DNA from: Phymorhynchus buccinoides
Taxonomy: Eukaryota > Mollusca > Gastropoda > Neogastropoda > Raphitomidae
Length of the DNA stretch: 64,000 bases
Reading direction: 5' to 3'
Assembly (NCBI GenBank): GCA_017654935.2
Contig: CM065684.1
Span: 59,196,415-59,260,414, forward strand
Under the pieces are notes generated by a model. The model searched no databases, was not told the origin of the DNA, and saw only the letters and a list, made by a program, of their open reading frames with translations. Shown piece after piece: positions 25,801 to 31,251 of the stretch. The position numbers and the translations under genes are program-made. The first letter of the stretch is position 1, and each line of letters begins with the position of its first letter.

Positions 25801-28800
25801 CTGTGGGGATACCGGGGGGGAGGCTTTCGCATAGTTCCCCCACCTTCTGGAAGTTCTGTGCTTGTAACTTCCTCTAATCTGTCATTCTTTGACTCTGCCT
25901 TTTCCCTTTGCTTGCTTGTCATCTACTATCTGTCTGCCTTTCCGGCCCATTCTCCTGCCTTTTTTTCAAGAAACACTTTCCTCCAGCTGAAGTCGGACAT
26001 GCTGGGCCTAATTATTTCTTACTTAGGCGCATAACGGCAGCATGACGCATCTGCACTCATAATTGACAGGAAACTGTCTGAGCGATTGAAGAAGATAACT
26101 GATAGCGCTAGGACCAATGACCAATCCCCCAACAACCGAACTGTGTCAGAACCAGAAAACAGCTTCAGATTGTTTTTAATTGATTCTTGAAACTTTTTCC
26201 ATACATTCATTTCACTTACTTGTTTCAGGTTTGATACTTTTTCAGAAGGCTTAGGCAATAGTGATGTTTGGTTCAGCAGATCTGCCACCTGTCAAACAAA
26301 AGGTGAAAATATCATCTCAAAGTCAAACACTGATTAATTCAGACAATAACAAGAATCATCAGATTGAATCATTTAACAAATCTTATATATATATATATAT
26401 GTGTAAAACTAGAAGGGAATTAAATCATTAAAAAAAATGGTAAAAAATAAATAAATGAAGATGACTGATTATTTCAAATGTTTAATCATGGATTATTCAG
26501 GAGTCACTGCTCATAATCCAACAGGTTTGCGAGTGCGCTGGTTCCAACCCAGCTCCGTTCATGGCGTTGTGTCCTTGTAACTCCTATTTCCTGGTCATTC
26601 GGACGAGACCTTAAACCGAGGTTCTGTGTGTGAACGCACAAGATCTTGCGCACATTTTAAAGCCCATTCCACTATTCAGTGGGAGTAGGCCGTGTTGTGC
26701 CGGTGGGATGGATGACATGAACTCCCATAGCCCGTGCAAAAATGGGTGGCGCTGTACTAGAGCGACGCGCTCTCCTGGTGGGTGCAACCCGAATTTCACA
26801 CTAATCACAGACGAGTTACTGTGACTAGAAAATACCAATTCTATTCGTAACTTGTACATGCCTCCACATTCTGAAAGGATGATAATCAGCAGACAGTGAA
26901 ATGAACAAGGGGAGGGAACTCTTCATTAATTAACTCCCATCTATCAAAATGTTGCTTCTTAACTAGTGAACATTTTCAATGAGACAATTTGATGGGGAAA
27001 GAAAACTACACCTAAAAAAGTTGCAAAATTATCTGCATCTACATTATAATTGCTAGGGCATTATATCAACAAAACCTTGGGGAGAGCACGCCCTGATCTA
27101 CCCTAGCTCTCTCTGTTCTGGACCCTTTCCGTCAAACCATTCTCACCCCCGTCCACCTCCCCAGTGCACTCCAACTCCCCTCCCTTCTACCTGATCACCA
27201 GGCAGCAACAAATAATAAAATGTGCTGATGTACTTTTTCCCAATGAGGGAGGGACAATGCCTTGTGCAAAGACAGCTGTTTCGAACTGTGAAGATCTCAT
27301 CAGTTTGCATGATCGGCCTGTAGATCTGTATTTGCTACGTTGAAGGAGCCTATGAAGGTCGACGCCAGGCGGTCGTGATGGAGGGCACCCAATCAGGCTA
27401 TGTGAATGTCCAGTCGGGGGTACCACAGGGCTCAGTACTCGGCCCTTGCTTATTTCTGGCTTACATCAACGACCTGCCAGAAAAGCTGTCATCCAACGCA
27501 AGACTGTTCGCGGATGATACTGCAGTCTACCGACTCATCTTCTCAGGGGAAGACCATGCCCATTTACAGCAAGAACTCCAGCGCCTCGAGGAATGGGAGA
27601 AGAAATGGGACATGCAGTTTCACCCTGGGAAATGTCAAACCTTGCCCGTCACGTGAAGCAGAAAGCCCTCACATTTCTCCTACCAACTTCATGGTCACAC
27701 CCTGGACACAGTGCAGTCGGCTAAGTACCTGGGCGTCACCCTCCAGGCAAATGGCAGCTGGGACATCCATCTGAGTGCCGTCACAGCTAAAGCCAGTCAG
27801 ACGCTCGGCTTTCTCCGTCGCAACCTCAAGATCGCCTCCACTGAGCTGAGAGCAAAAGCCTACACTGCCTTTGTAAGGCCGCTTCTTGAATACGCCTGCT
27901 CAGTGTGGGACCCCTCCACTCAGAAAAAACATCGACAGAGTGGAGCTGATCCAACGGAAAGCAGCAAGATTCGTCCTCAATCAATACCGTAGGACAGCCA
28001 GCTTGACTGGAGTTCCCTGCAGCAACGCCGCCAGGTGACAAGACTCAACATGCTGTATAAAATACGACATGTTGAGCGTCAATAAGAACAGACTTGTCCC
28101 CCAACCAGAGAGGCAGCGCAGAGGACACACACTGCAATTCTTTGTCCCCCAATGTCGAACACAATACTGACAGAGTTCCTTTTCCCCACGTACCATCAGA
28201 GAGTGGAACATCCTACCTTCAGCAGCAGTTGAGGCCAGAACTCCAGAGAGCTTCGCGACTAGAGTCTGGGAGCACCTGACTGGAAAACCTCCTGCTGCAG
28301 CCGCCATGTCTGATGGCCCCACTCTGGGGACGTCAGACTAACAAGCACCAACAGCCCCCCCCTTCTCCCCTCACCCCCTTTGGTCCCCCACCCCCTCTTC
28401 CAACAACCCTATGGATGAACAGTTTCCTAGTTTTCGTATTTGTGCTCTCTCTGTTGTTTTATTTCTTCTCAGGCCTTGAGCCTTTCTTCCGGCAAAAGTG
28501 GTCTCGAATCTCCCCGGTTCCATGGTATAATAATCAGTGTTGATTGTGGCCACGTACAGTCAAGAAGAAGAAGGCTATTACTCAACGGAAAGGGGAGAGC
28601 GCTTTGCGAGTTTAAAAACTTGTACTGTCCTGATGGTGTGACAGTGCGTTTAAAATACTGTCCTGGTGGTATGGCAGCGAGTAAAATTTTTACTGTCCTG
28701 ATGGTATGACAGTAAGACAATGGGCCATAGACCTTTCTTTTGCGGCATCTAGGCAAGATCACTCTGGCTAGCGTAGCGCTCACCGAGGACAAGCCCCGAC

Positions 28801-29570
28801 TGGCACAGTTTCTGCCCTTCATTTACCACTACTCTGATTTATGGCCCCTACTCCCTAACTTAGTCTTTCTTTAGGGCAGGCCCCGAAGGTGTACCGCCTG
28901 GCACTGGTGATGCTGTACTGGTGGGGCCTGTCGCGTGCAAATCTGTCGCTCGCTACTATGAGAGTGTGTATTTGCGACATTCATAAATTTCACTTTTCCC
29001 GTACTTGAACCATTTACCTAACCCTAACCCTATCCCTAACCCACGGAAAAAGTGAAATTTGTGGTTCATGCTCAATGTCGCAAAATGCCGCAAATACAGA
29101 CTCTCATAGGTAGCGAGCTACAGATTTGCACGAGCGACACATTTGCACGCCTGCTGCGATGGAGGCGTCGGTTTGCTGATTCCACTCCACTACTGTCCTT
29201 ACAGAAAATCACAGGAATTCTTCCGACAATAGGCCTTCCTCGGCCTCTGACGTCGGCTCCCAGTTGAAAACTCGCGTTGGGTGATCCTCTTCTGTATTAT
29301 ATTTGAAAGGCTCGTTGCGCCATAGTTTGTCCAATCGTGCCTCAAACGATTTAACTGAGGGGGCATTCACTACGTATGGTGGCAAGCCGTTCCAAATGTC
29401 CACACTGCGGCAGACGAAAGAGTACTTTCTGACATTTAGTCGTACTTGGTTCTTTTTTATCATATCATATCATATCATATACGGCATATAGGCTTTTAAA
29501 TAGCCTTTAGCCTGCTATTTCCTTTTAGTTTATAAGGAAACGCGATTTAAAACTTTGTTTTTTGATTTTG

Positions 29571-29603
<33 letters not shown>

Positions 29604-30650
29604 AACGTACAAGAATTGAAGAAGAAAAAACAACCACACCATTAAACTTTCCTCTTATATATATATAGTTTGCTTGAAAAAAACTTGTTTTGTGTCCAAT
29701 ATTTAAGTTTGTGAGCCTAAGAAAGAAACTGAATAACTTTAATTTTAACTTACAATTTATTCTGTGTTCTGAAAAGAATAAAAGAAAATATATTTTTTAT
29801 TTATTTTTTAAAGAGTACAACAGTGAAAACAAGCAAACTGATCTGCATACTAATTAATTACTGAATACTTATGTTAGTATGGAAGCAATAATCTTCCCAA
29901 AAATTATCTAATTTGTTTTTAAAACTATTGAGTGTTCCTGCGGTTGCAGTATCATTTGGTAGAGAATTCCAATTGTTAATAACCCTGTTTGTGAAAAAAT
30001 GTGCATAAATATTAGTATGAACTAATTTTACTTTATATTGGTGGCTCCGTGTGTTGTGTTCTGGAGTGTGTAACTCTATAAAGTTTGTTACTCTTTCATC
30101 ATACTTTGCAGTCATGATTTTGTACATTTCTATCATGTCACAGTCTTAGTCTCCTGTATTTCAGCGTAGGTAAATTAAGCTTCTTTAGGCGTTCTTCATA
30201 TGATAAGTCTCCAAGTCCAGGAACCATTCTAGTCGCCCTTCGTTGAACATTTTCAATTACAGTTTCTTGTCTTTTGTAGATTGGTGCCCAAACTTGGTTA
30301 GCGTACTCCACATGTGGCCGGACCAATGCTTTGTACAGAAGCAGAAATGTGGTGTTGTCTACATATTCATATGTCCGTCGTATGATTCCCACGAAGTTCT
30401 TGTACTGTTCTGTGTGGCAAGGTCTTACTTTGAAGCCACAGGAATTACATAATGCTTGTCTTTTCATGATGTTATCACAACATTTTATTGGCCATCATGT
30501 ATCGATTATTCAACGGTTGCTTGCCTTTTCATTGGTGGTTTTCCTGGCAATTTCTGCTGCCAGCTCTGCGTCCTCATCTTCTGTGAAAAACTGAGCAGCC
30601 GTTGACAAACGTTTAGGCGGTGCTGTCGCACTTGTGCTCGCCCCAGCCAT
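203..30650 (-). CDS. SYMPK: Symplekin gene, N-terminal two-thirds (20 coding exons, 3' part off window)
   Basis: Symplekin (Pta1 in yeast) is the nuclear scaffold that joins CPSF and CstF in pre-mRNA 3'-end processing and takes part in histone pre-mRNA cleavage; its N-terminal HEAT repeats bind the Ssu72 phosphatase. I joined 20 exons by homology and splice phase; they encode about 792 residues. Diagnostic matches to the vertebrate family include SQFFT-like N-terminus ([10 protein letters not shown]), [18 protein letters not shown] followed by [23 protein letters not shown] (here [20 protein letters not shown]), and [12 protein letters not shown]. All junctions keep frame. Introns contain many repeats. 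The conserved symplekin C-terminal domain is not in the window. Identification is firm from recalled family sequence; exon edges are inferred without transcript data. Confidence 0.95.
391..820 (+). mobile_element. SINE-like family with GAA tail, copy 1
   Basis: Shared blocks across the window: ggaagttctgtgcttgtaac, tggtccattctcctgccttt, ttaggcgcataacggcagca, and a tail of GAAGAAGAA. Other copies: 2665-2835 (-), 16261-16596 (+), 24535-24770 (+, truncated), 25800-26095 (+), 45925-46240 (-), 61612-61915 (-). This copy holds a (TG)n tract at 479-530. Confidence 0.8.
888..1860. repeat. 131-bp array derived from symplekin exon 19 and its donor
   Basis: Unit boundaries recur at 1005, 1136, 1267, 1398, 1529, 1660 and 1791, a strict 131-bp period, with a partial unit from 888. 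Each unit holds an exon 19-like stretch (minus strand [26 protein letters not shown]) followed by the GATGTGAGTG donor. The unit nearest the exon (1796-1856) is close to identical to it. Confidence 0.92.
1940..2053 (-). CDS. SYMPK: Symplekin exon 19 (38 codons), source of a 131-bp array
   Basis: Acceptor TTGTAAACAG, donor CCTGAT|GTGAGT. Encodes [20 protein letters not shown] then [18 protein letters not shown], collinear without gaps to [33 protein letters not shown]. An earlier GT (GAC|GTACCT) is rejected because the longer form aligns residue for residue. Its 3' part and donor are repeated eight times downstream. Confidence 0.92.
2665..2835 (-). mobile_element. SINE-like GAA-tail family, truncated
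   Basis: Minus orientation, tail (CTT)n at 2668-2685 and the gcgcagatgcg...catgcgcctaact block. Confidence 0.75.
2946..3027 (-). CDS. SYMPK: Symplekin exon 18 (1 nt + 27 codons)
   Basis: Acceptor TGTGTTGCAG, donor ATGGCC|GTGAGT. Encodes [21 protein letters not shown] then RRFCFMA, matching [25 protein letters not shown]. Ends in phase 0. Confidence 0.94.
3200..3726. mobile_element. MITE remnant whose end abuts exon 17
   Basis: The right end (atcgccttgtagtcggaaaa gagggta, ending 3726) matches the family terminus; the left limit is uncertain. Confidence 0.5.
3734..3932 (-). CDS. SYMPK: Symplekin exon 17 (65 codons, weak donor)
   Basis: Acceptor CTGTTCCAG. Encodes [25 protein letters not shown], a variable stretch, then [22 protein letters not shown], matching EDVRARLDLAFAWLYQEY...[21 protein letters not shown]. 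The only phase-consistent donor is GACGG|GTTGGT, weak at +3 to +6. A MITE terminus begins 7 bp inside the intron (ending at 3726). Confidence 0.92.
4150..4230 (-). other. tRNA-related sequence (pseudogene or SINE head)
   Basis: Minus strand: TAGCTCATTGGTAGAG (A box) and GGTCCGATTC (B box) at tRNA spacing, a plausible T arm (CCGGG/CTCGG), followed by a T-rich tract like a Pol III stop. The acceptor and anticodon stems do not pair, so I do not call a functional tRNA. Confidence 0.45.
4581..5330. repeat. 106-bp satellite, 7 units
   Basis: Units start at 4581, 4687, 4793 and so on, nearly identical. Each contains gactataaggcgatactttg, resembling the end of the MITE family seen at 18087-18664, so the array may have grown from a MITE terminus in symplekin intron 16. 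Confidence 0.9.
5393..5501. repeat. Perfect 48-bp inverted repeat (13-nt spacer)
   Basis: Arms 5393-5440 and 5454-5501 are exact reverse complements (core ttactttttgtcccaatggg), giving a possible cruciform. A diverged single arm appears near 27215-27250. Confidence 0.88.
5647..5863. mobile_element. piggyBac-type MITE
   Basis: TTAA|CCCCTTCCCTGCC at the left and GGCAGTGAAAGGG|TTAA at the right: TTAA target duplication and inverted ends fit a piggyBac-type nonautonomous element of about 210 bp. A 3'-truncated relative lies at about 9661-9857, and another with TTAA ends at about 7960-8115. Confidence 0.75.
6170..6256 (-). CDS. SYMPK: Symplekin exon 16 (28 codons, split at both ends)
   Basis: Acceptor TTTGACAG, donor GACG|GTAAGT. 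Encodes [21 protein letters not shown] then QFGGRLRD, matching [26 protein letters not shown]. Confidence 0.92.
6338..7135. repeat. Degenerate repeat with TAACACGAAAT-type ends (symplekin intron 15)
   Basis: The left edge (CAGTGGAGTACACCTAACAC GAAG...GGTTAACGCAC) resembles pogo/Tigger-like termini. A related acacgaaat...ttaacgcac block near 7105-7132 is in direct, not inverted, orientation. An unrecognised 96-codon open frame (7049-6759, minus) lies inside. Confidence 0.4.
7216..7336 (-). CDS. SYMPK: Symplekin exon 15 (40 codons + 1 nt)
   Basis: Acceptor ATTCTAG, donor GACA|GTGAGT. Encodes [20 protein letters not shown] then [15 protein letters not shown], matching GRKKIFRLSDVLKPL...KLGAVKRILRAE of vertebrate symplekin. 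Confidence 0.9.
7443..7772. mobile_element. MITE with CATGGGTG ends, copy 1
   Basis: About 330 bp, collinear with 18792-19154 (shared gacagagacagtttgagtct). Ends CATGGGTGCAACTC...GAGTAGCCCCCATG. Flanks CAGTAT/CAGTAG suggest a decayed target duplication. Confidence 0.75.
8120..8370. repeat. TG-rich low-complexity region
   Basis: Imperfect (TG)n with CG steps in symplekin intron 14, followed by a SINE-like end with (ATT)n at 8395-8445. Confidence 0.8.
8457..8536 (-). CDS. SYMPK: Symplekin exon 14 (2 nt + 26 codons)
   Basis: Acceptor TGTGCACAG, donor CCCGTG|GTCAGT. Encodes an acidic then Lys-rich linker ([26 protein letters not shown]). Placement rests on consistent phase with exons 13 and 15; the family is poorly conserved here. 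Confidence 0.82.
9200..9296 (-). CDS. SYMPK: Symplekin exon 13 (32 codons + 1 nt)
   Basis: Acceptor CTCTCTCAG, donor GTCG|GTAAGA. Encodes a hydrophilic linker ([20 protein letters not shown] then [12 protein letters not shown]). Weakly conserved, as this linker is in the family; supported by splice sites, phase and position. Confidence 0.82.
9336..9600 (-). mobile_element. LINE 3' end with (AAGGC)n tail
   Basis: (AAGGC)n at 9337-9355 then aaattgtttatttcatac, the inverted end of a CR1-like element with an AATAAAC-type signal. Similar ends at 46483-46560 and 46756-46790. Confidence 0.55.
9932..10009. repeat. (TG)n microsatellite
   Basis: Uninterrupted TG dinucleotide tract in symplekin intron 12. 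Confidence 0.97.
11092..11250 (-). CDS. SYMPK: Symplekin exon 12 (53 codons)
   Basis: Acceptor CATTGCAG, donor CTGCAG|GTAATT, phase 0. Encodes [20 protein letters not shown] then [19 protein letters not shown], matching [37 protein letters not shown]. About a dozen acceptor-bearing partial copies lie upstream in intron 11. Only this one carries the complete exon. Confidence 0.95.
11300..11800. repeat. Dispersed partial copies of symplekin exon 12 with acceptor
   Basis: Copies ending at about 11383, 11526 and 11780 each contain the exon 12 start (minus GTGATGCTGCCAGAAAC) behind an acceptor-like AG. They keep up to 70 bp of exon; a further copy lies at 13055-13119. Confidence 0.9.
11776..12438. 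repeat. 75-bp array carrying exon 12 acceptor
   Basis: Nine units; each includes, on the minus strand, TTTATTACAG|GTGATGTTAC, that is an acceptor plus about 24 nt of exon 12. Recurrences at 11776, 11850, 11925, 12000 and onward. Confidence 0.92.
12434..13026. mobile_element. MITE, same family as 18087
   Basis: Left end taccatatttttctgactat, right end gtgcgtcttataattaaaat then acggta; inverted ends of the family. It abuts the 75-bp array. Confidence 0.6.
13055..13275. repeat. Partial copies of exons 12 and 11
   Basis: 13055-13119 copies the start of exon 12 with a TCACAG acceptor. 13229-13275 copies the end of exon 11 with donor AGCATG|GTCAGT. So intron 11 holds pieces of both its flanking exons. 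Confidence 0.8.
13280..13795. repeat. (CAGA)n-rich minisatellite
   Basis: Tandem cacacagacagacagaaaga variants directly beside exon 11. Confidence 0.95.
13806..13967 (-). CDS. SYMPK: Symplekin exon 11 (54 codons)
   Basis: Acceptor TTCCTGACAG, donor AGCATG|GTGGGT, phase 0. Starts with an acidic ADDDDE run and contains [20 protein letters not shown] then LVLLSM, matching [25 protein letters not shown]. A degenerate copy of its last ~45 bp plus a donor lies at about 13229-13275. Confidence 0.94.
14000..15570. other. Symplekin intron 10, mostly unannotated
   Basis: Apart from a poly-A run near 14500, a SINE-like end at 15330-15380 and CA-rich DNA at 15430-15540, I see no gene or element that I can support. 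Confidence 0.6.
15575..15691 (-). CDS. SYMPK: Symplekin exon 10 (39 codons, nuclear localisation segment)
   Basis: Acceptor TGTGTCAG, donor GAAGAA|GTGAGT, phase 0 both ends. Encodes [20 protein letters not shown] then a Ser/Lys run (SSSKKPKIE) and an acidic end. The basic GRKRK and KKPK clusters correspond to the vertebrate TRKRPRDD...KKMKLEP linker, a likely nuclear localisation signal. Confidence 0.92.
16261..16596 (+). mobile_element. SINE-like GAA-tail family copy
   Basis: From ccccgtggggataccag to the gaggaagaagaagaa tail, within symplekin intron 9. Confidence 0.8.
16840..16994 (-). CDS. SYMPK: Symplekin exon 9 (2 nt + 51 codons)
   Basis: Acceptor GTTACACAG, donor TCGGAG|GTAAAT. Encodes [20 protein letters not shown] then [15 protein letters not shown]...[10 protein letters not shown], nearly identical to vertebrate [20 protein letters not shown]. 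Two partial copies carrying the acceptor lie upstream at 17044-17232. The exon contains an internal donor-like CAG|GTGAGC. Confidence 0.95.
17044..17232. repeat. Two partial copies of symplekin exon 9 with acceptor
   Basis: 116-bp direct repeats. The middle copy has TTACACAG|AGAACCTG; the outer copy has lost its acceptor. Both include the internal CAG|GTGAGC and NLK codons. Confidence 0.9.
17465..17765. repeat. Minisatellite (gtgtgtacgtgcatgcatgc units)
   Basis: Four to five related units with gagagagggtgagaaaatca, irregular spacing, intron 8. Confidence 0.88.
17848..17945 (-). CDS. SYMPK: Symplekin exon 8 (32 codons, split at both ends)
   Basis: Acceptor TGTGTGCAG, donor CATG|GTAACT. Encodes [21 protein letters not shown] then [12 protein letters not shown], matching [21 protein letters not shown]. 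One of the best conserved HEAT segments. Confidence 0.95.
18087..18664. mobile_element. MITE family with ACCGTATTTTTCGGA-type ends
   Basis: Left end ACCGTATTTTTCGGATCATT AGGCG; right end reads, inverted, ACCGTCATTTTCAGACTATA AGGCG. Other copies or ends: 12434-13026, 25205-25615, near 5570-5610, and 3726 downward. Superfamily not assigned. A short frame with [10 protein letters not shown] resembles acidic transposase N-termini but is broken. Confidence 0.7.
18792..19154. mobile_element. MITE with CATGGGTG ends, copy 2, with target duplication
   Basis: Ends CATGGGTGCTACTC...GAGTAGCACCCATG are inverted. A 7-bp direct repeat CATACAA flanks it exactly (18785-18791, 19155-19161). Confidence 0.85.
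19660..19890. repeat. (GA)n tract
   Basis: Imperfect then perfect GA dinucleotides in symplekin intron 7. Confidence 0.95.
19993..20277. repeat. Two partial copies of symplekin exon 7 with donor
   Basis: Junction motif cacctggatatgtg recurs at 19993 and 20147 as well as the true site at 20275. The nearer copy keeps about 60 bp of exon and a GTGGGA donor. Confidence 0.88.
20278..20423 (-). CDS. SYMPK: Symplekin exon 7 (48 codons + 2 nt)
   Basis: Acceptor CTGTTCAG, donor ATATCCAG|GTGAGA. Encodes a charged segment (ELSLDDL) followed by a helix ending [10 protein letters not shown], matching the vertebrate DISLDRI...LKFMVHPAISS. Its last ~60 bases plus donor are copied twice downstream in intron 7 (near 20147-20215 and 19993-20055). 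Confidence 0.9.
21083..21146 (-). CDS. SYMPK: Symplekin exon 6 (1 nt + 21 codons)
   Basis: Acceptor GTCTTGCAG, donor TCATCT|GTAAGT. Encodes [21 protein letters not shown], matching IRTHAIKFVEGLIVTLSPR directly after SDNDG. Ends in phase 0. Confidence 0.94.
21587..21693 (-). CDS. SYMPK: Symplekin exon 5 (35 codons + 2 nt), source of a tandem array
   Basis: Acceptor GTGTGTGACAG, donor GATGG|GTGGGT. Encodes [20 protein letters not shown] then [24 protein letters not shown] equals the vertebrate LLDSDNDG. The acceptor lies in GT-rich repeat sequence, and the first half of the exon with its acceptor is repeated six more times just upstream (21722-22303). I chose this copy because only it contains the full exon and the conserved donor. 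Confidence 0.93.
21722..22303. repeat. 101-bp array from symplekin exon 5, six units
   Basis: Units start at 21722, 21823, 21924, 22025, 22126 and 22227. Each carries the acceptor and the first 54 nt of exon 5, then CAG|GTGAACTAG. Confidence 0.94.
22305..22615. mobile_element. SINE-like insertion in the exon 5 array
   Basis: Interrupts the final array unit: cactgtca before, then array sequence (acacacatggtcacacacat) resumes at 22617. Begins with (ACA)n and tatttatacggcgctgaatc. Related ends occur at 15335-15375 and 8395-8445. Confidence 0.6.
23290..24180 (+). pseudogene. Non-LTR RT fragment with 3' tail in symplekin intron 4
   Basis: Plus-strand frame to 23641: [63 protein letters not shown], a standard fish/invertebrate LINE (Rex1/CR1-like) C-terminus. 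The 3' region carries a ~120-bp tandem duplication (about 23650-23990) and an AATAAA-type end near 24150. Confidence 0.8.
24356..24482 (-). CDS. SYMPK: Symplekin exon 4 (1 nt + 42 codons)
   Basis: Acceptor GTGAACAG, donor CTGCAG|GTCAGT. Encodes [20 protein letters not shown] then [19 protein letters not shown], matching the CKRD...[21 protein letters not shown] segment. Ends in phase 0 with CALQ, joining exon 5 at W. A SINE copy lies immediately upstream (24535-24770). Confidence 0.94.
24535..24770 (+). mobile_element. SINE-like GAA-tail family, 3'-truncated
   Basis: Includes the 5' portion also seen at 391 (gcagtgggtggatgcctcat) but stops after ctcctgccttt. Confidence 0.75.
25205..25615. 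mobile_element. MITE, same family, adjoining exon 3 donor
   Basis: Left end taccatatttttcacactat, right end tatcgccttataccagtcca. The right end finishes about 10 bp from the exon 3 donor. Confidence 0.6.
25625..25752 (-). CDS. SYMPK: Symplekin exon 3 (42 codons + 2 nt)
   Basis: Acceptor TTTCAG, donor TG|GTCAGT. Encodes [20 protein letters not shown] followed by [13 protein letters not shown], almost identical to the vertebrate HEAT repeat. It ends inside a Cys codon completed by exon 4. The intron that follows holds a MITE whose terminal sequence starts about 10 bp from this donor (25205-25615). Confidence 0.95.
25800..26095 (+). mobile_element. SINE-like GAA-tail family copy
   Basis: From ctgtggggataccgg to cgattgaagaag, in symplekin intron 2. 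Confidence 0.8.
26220..26288 (-). CDS. SYMPK: Symplekin exon 2 (23 codons)
   Basis: Acceptor TTTGACAG, donor CAA|GTAAGT, phase 0 on both sides. Encodes [11 protein letters not shown]...NLKQ, matching VVDLLNQAALI...VLKQ of the vertebrate protein. This is the first helix of the N-terminal HEAT domain. Confidence 0.93.
26525..26855 (+). mobile_element. tRNA-derived SINE, diverged copy
   Basis: Shares gacgcgctctcc and the gtgactagaaaataccaatt tail with 37555-37985. Lies in intron 1 of symplekin. Confidence 0.7.
27359..28569 (+). mobile_element. 5'-truncated non-LTR element nested in an older repeat
   Basis: Plus strand RT fragment: [28 protein letters not shown], then after a frameshift near 27655 [20 protein letters not shown] and [17 protein letters not shown], with further frameshifts. 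It ends in an (AAG)n-like tail. The flanking GAAGG occurs on both sides (27354-27358 and 28570-28574), and the empty site is present in the paralogous repeat near 34537-34541. Confidence 0.82.
28930..29152. mobile_element. Fold-back MITE with telomere-like core
   Basis: A 223-bp insertion relative to the copy at 34850, with GCCT on both sides. Imperfect terminal inverted repeats (GCGTGCAAATCTGTCGCTCG type) flank a centre containing CCTAACCCTAACCCTATCCC (29017-29042). Confidence 0.75.
29209..29463 (-). pseudogene. Non-LTR RT C-terminal fragment
   Basis: Minus-strand frame with [20 protein letters not shown] and [13 protein letters not shown], the WNxLP...S...F...L pattern found at the C-terminus of many invertebrate RTs. 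A (CATAT)n stretch lies beside it (29459-29481). Confidence 0.7.
29858..30472 (-). pseudogene. CR1/L2-like RT C-terminal fragment in symplekin intron 1
   Basis: Frame 30467-30138 gives [42 protein letters not shown], then a frameshift near 30140 and [20 protein letters not shown] ... [13 protein letters not shown]. This is the standard RT C-terminus. Part of it (about 30396-30475) is also present at 34922-35004. Confidence 0.82.
30525..30650 (-). CDS. SYMPK: Symplekin exon 1 (start codon, 42 codons)
   Basis: Begins with ATG at 30650-30648 and encodes a Ser/Thr/Ala-rich start, then [10 protein letters not shown], matching the SQFFT(Q/E)EE start of vertebrate symplekin. It ends TTNEK. To match the family continuation (VxDLLNQ) it must splice after the AAG codon, whose next bases are GCAAGC, so the donor is GC, not GT. 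No in-frame GT alternative gives the conserved join; the frame runs to a stop seven codons after the AAG if read through. Confidence 0.9.
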
Positions 30651-30770
30651 TGTCTACAAATTATATACTATCTTTAGGTTCGGTACACTTTGCAGTTTTC
30701 TTCTTTTGTCGTCTCCCAACTGCCAAAGTTGTTAAAATAAAGCCTCAAAGTTGCCGGTTTTGCATGCTTT

Positions 30771-30780
30771 CCGCCATCTT
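30771..30780 (-). promoter_or_regulatory. AAGATGGCGG element upstream of symplekin (YY1/TISU-like)
   Basis: On the sense strand this reads AAGATGGCGG, about 120 bp upstream of the symplekin ATG. It matches the core of YY1 sites and of the TISU initiator used by TATA-less housekeeping genes. Its ATG would open an 11-codon uORF (stop included) if transcription starts further upstream. Function is inferred; the 350 bp between here and the LINE tail at about 31000 show no TATA box that I can support. Confidence 0.4.
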
Positions 30781-30992
30781 TAGATTTTCGGAATGTCGTA
30801 AAAGCTCTTGTGACTTCACATTGCAAACATATGGCCATTATTTTGATATATGCAGGCTTTCATAATATTTAGTTATTTAGTGTGTCAAAAAACGAAGTGT
30901 AGTTGTACTTATAGTTATATGTTTTAAAAAAAAAAGCGAATAATGGGTAGCGACAATATCAGAAAAAAATCCTCAAAAAATCAGGGGAGGCA

Positions 30993-31189
30993 AGTCATGT
31001 CAAGTCAAGTCAAGTCAAAATGATCTTTATTGAGGATAAAGGAGTACAGTTGACAGCTTTTTTCCATCCTGTCCTCAGAATGAAAAGTAATACGAAAGCA
31101 ACTCGAATATGTAACTCAACATGCAAAACAAAACATTCTAAACTACTAAACATTAGCCTATTAATAATATAACGCATTGAAATAACTCT

Positions 31190-31251
<62 letters not shown>

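Larger units (their letters stand above)
27331..29208 (+). repeat. Older dispersed repeat, copy 1 (interrupted twice)
   Basis: Pieces 27331-27358, 28575-28929 and 29153-29208 are collinear with 34500-34912. Shared landmarks include AAGGAGCCTATGAAGG, ACGGAAAGGGGAGAGCGC, and the ctagcgtagcgctcaccgag block. Two insertions split this copy: the RT fragment and a fold-back element. Class unknown. Confidence 0.75.
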
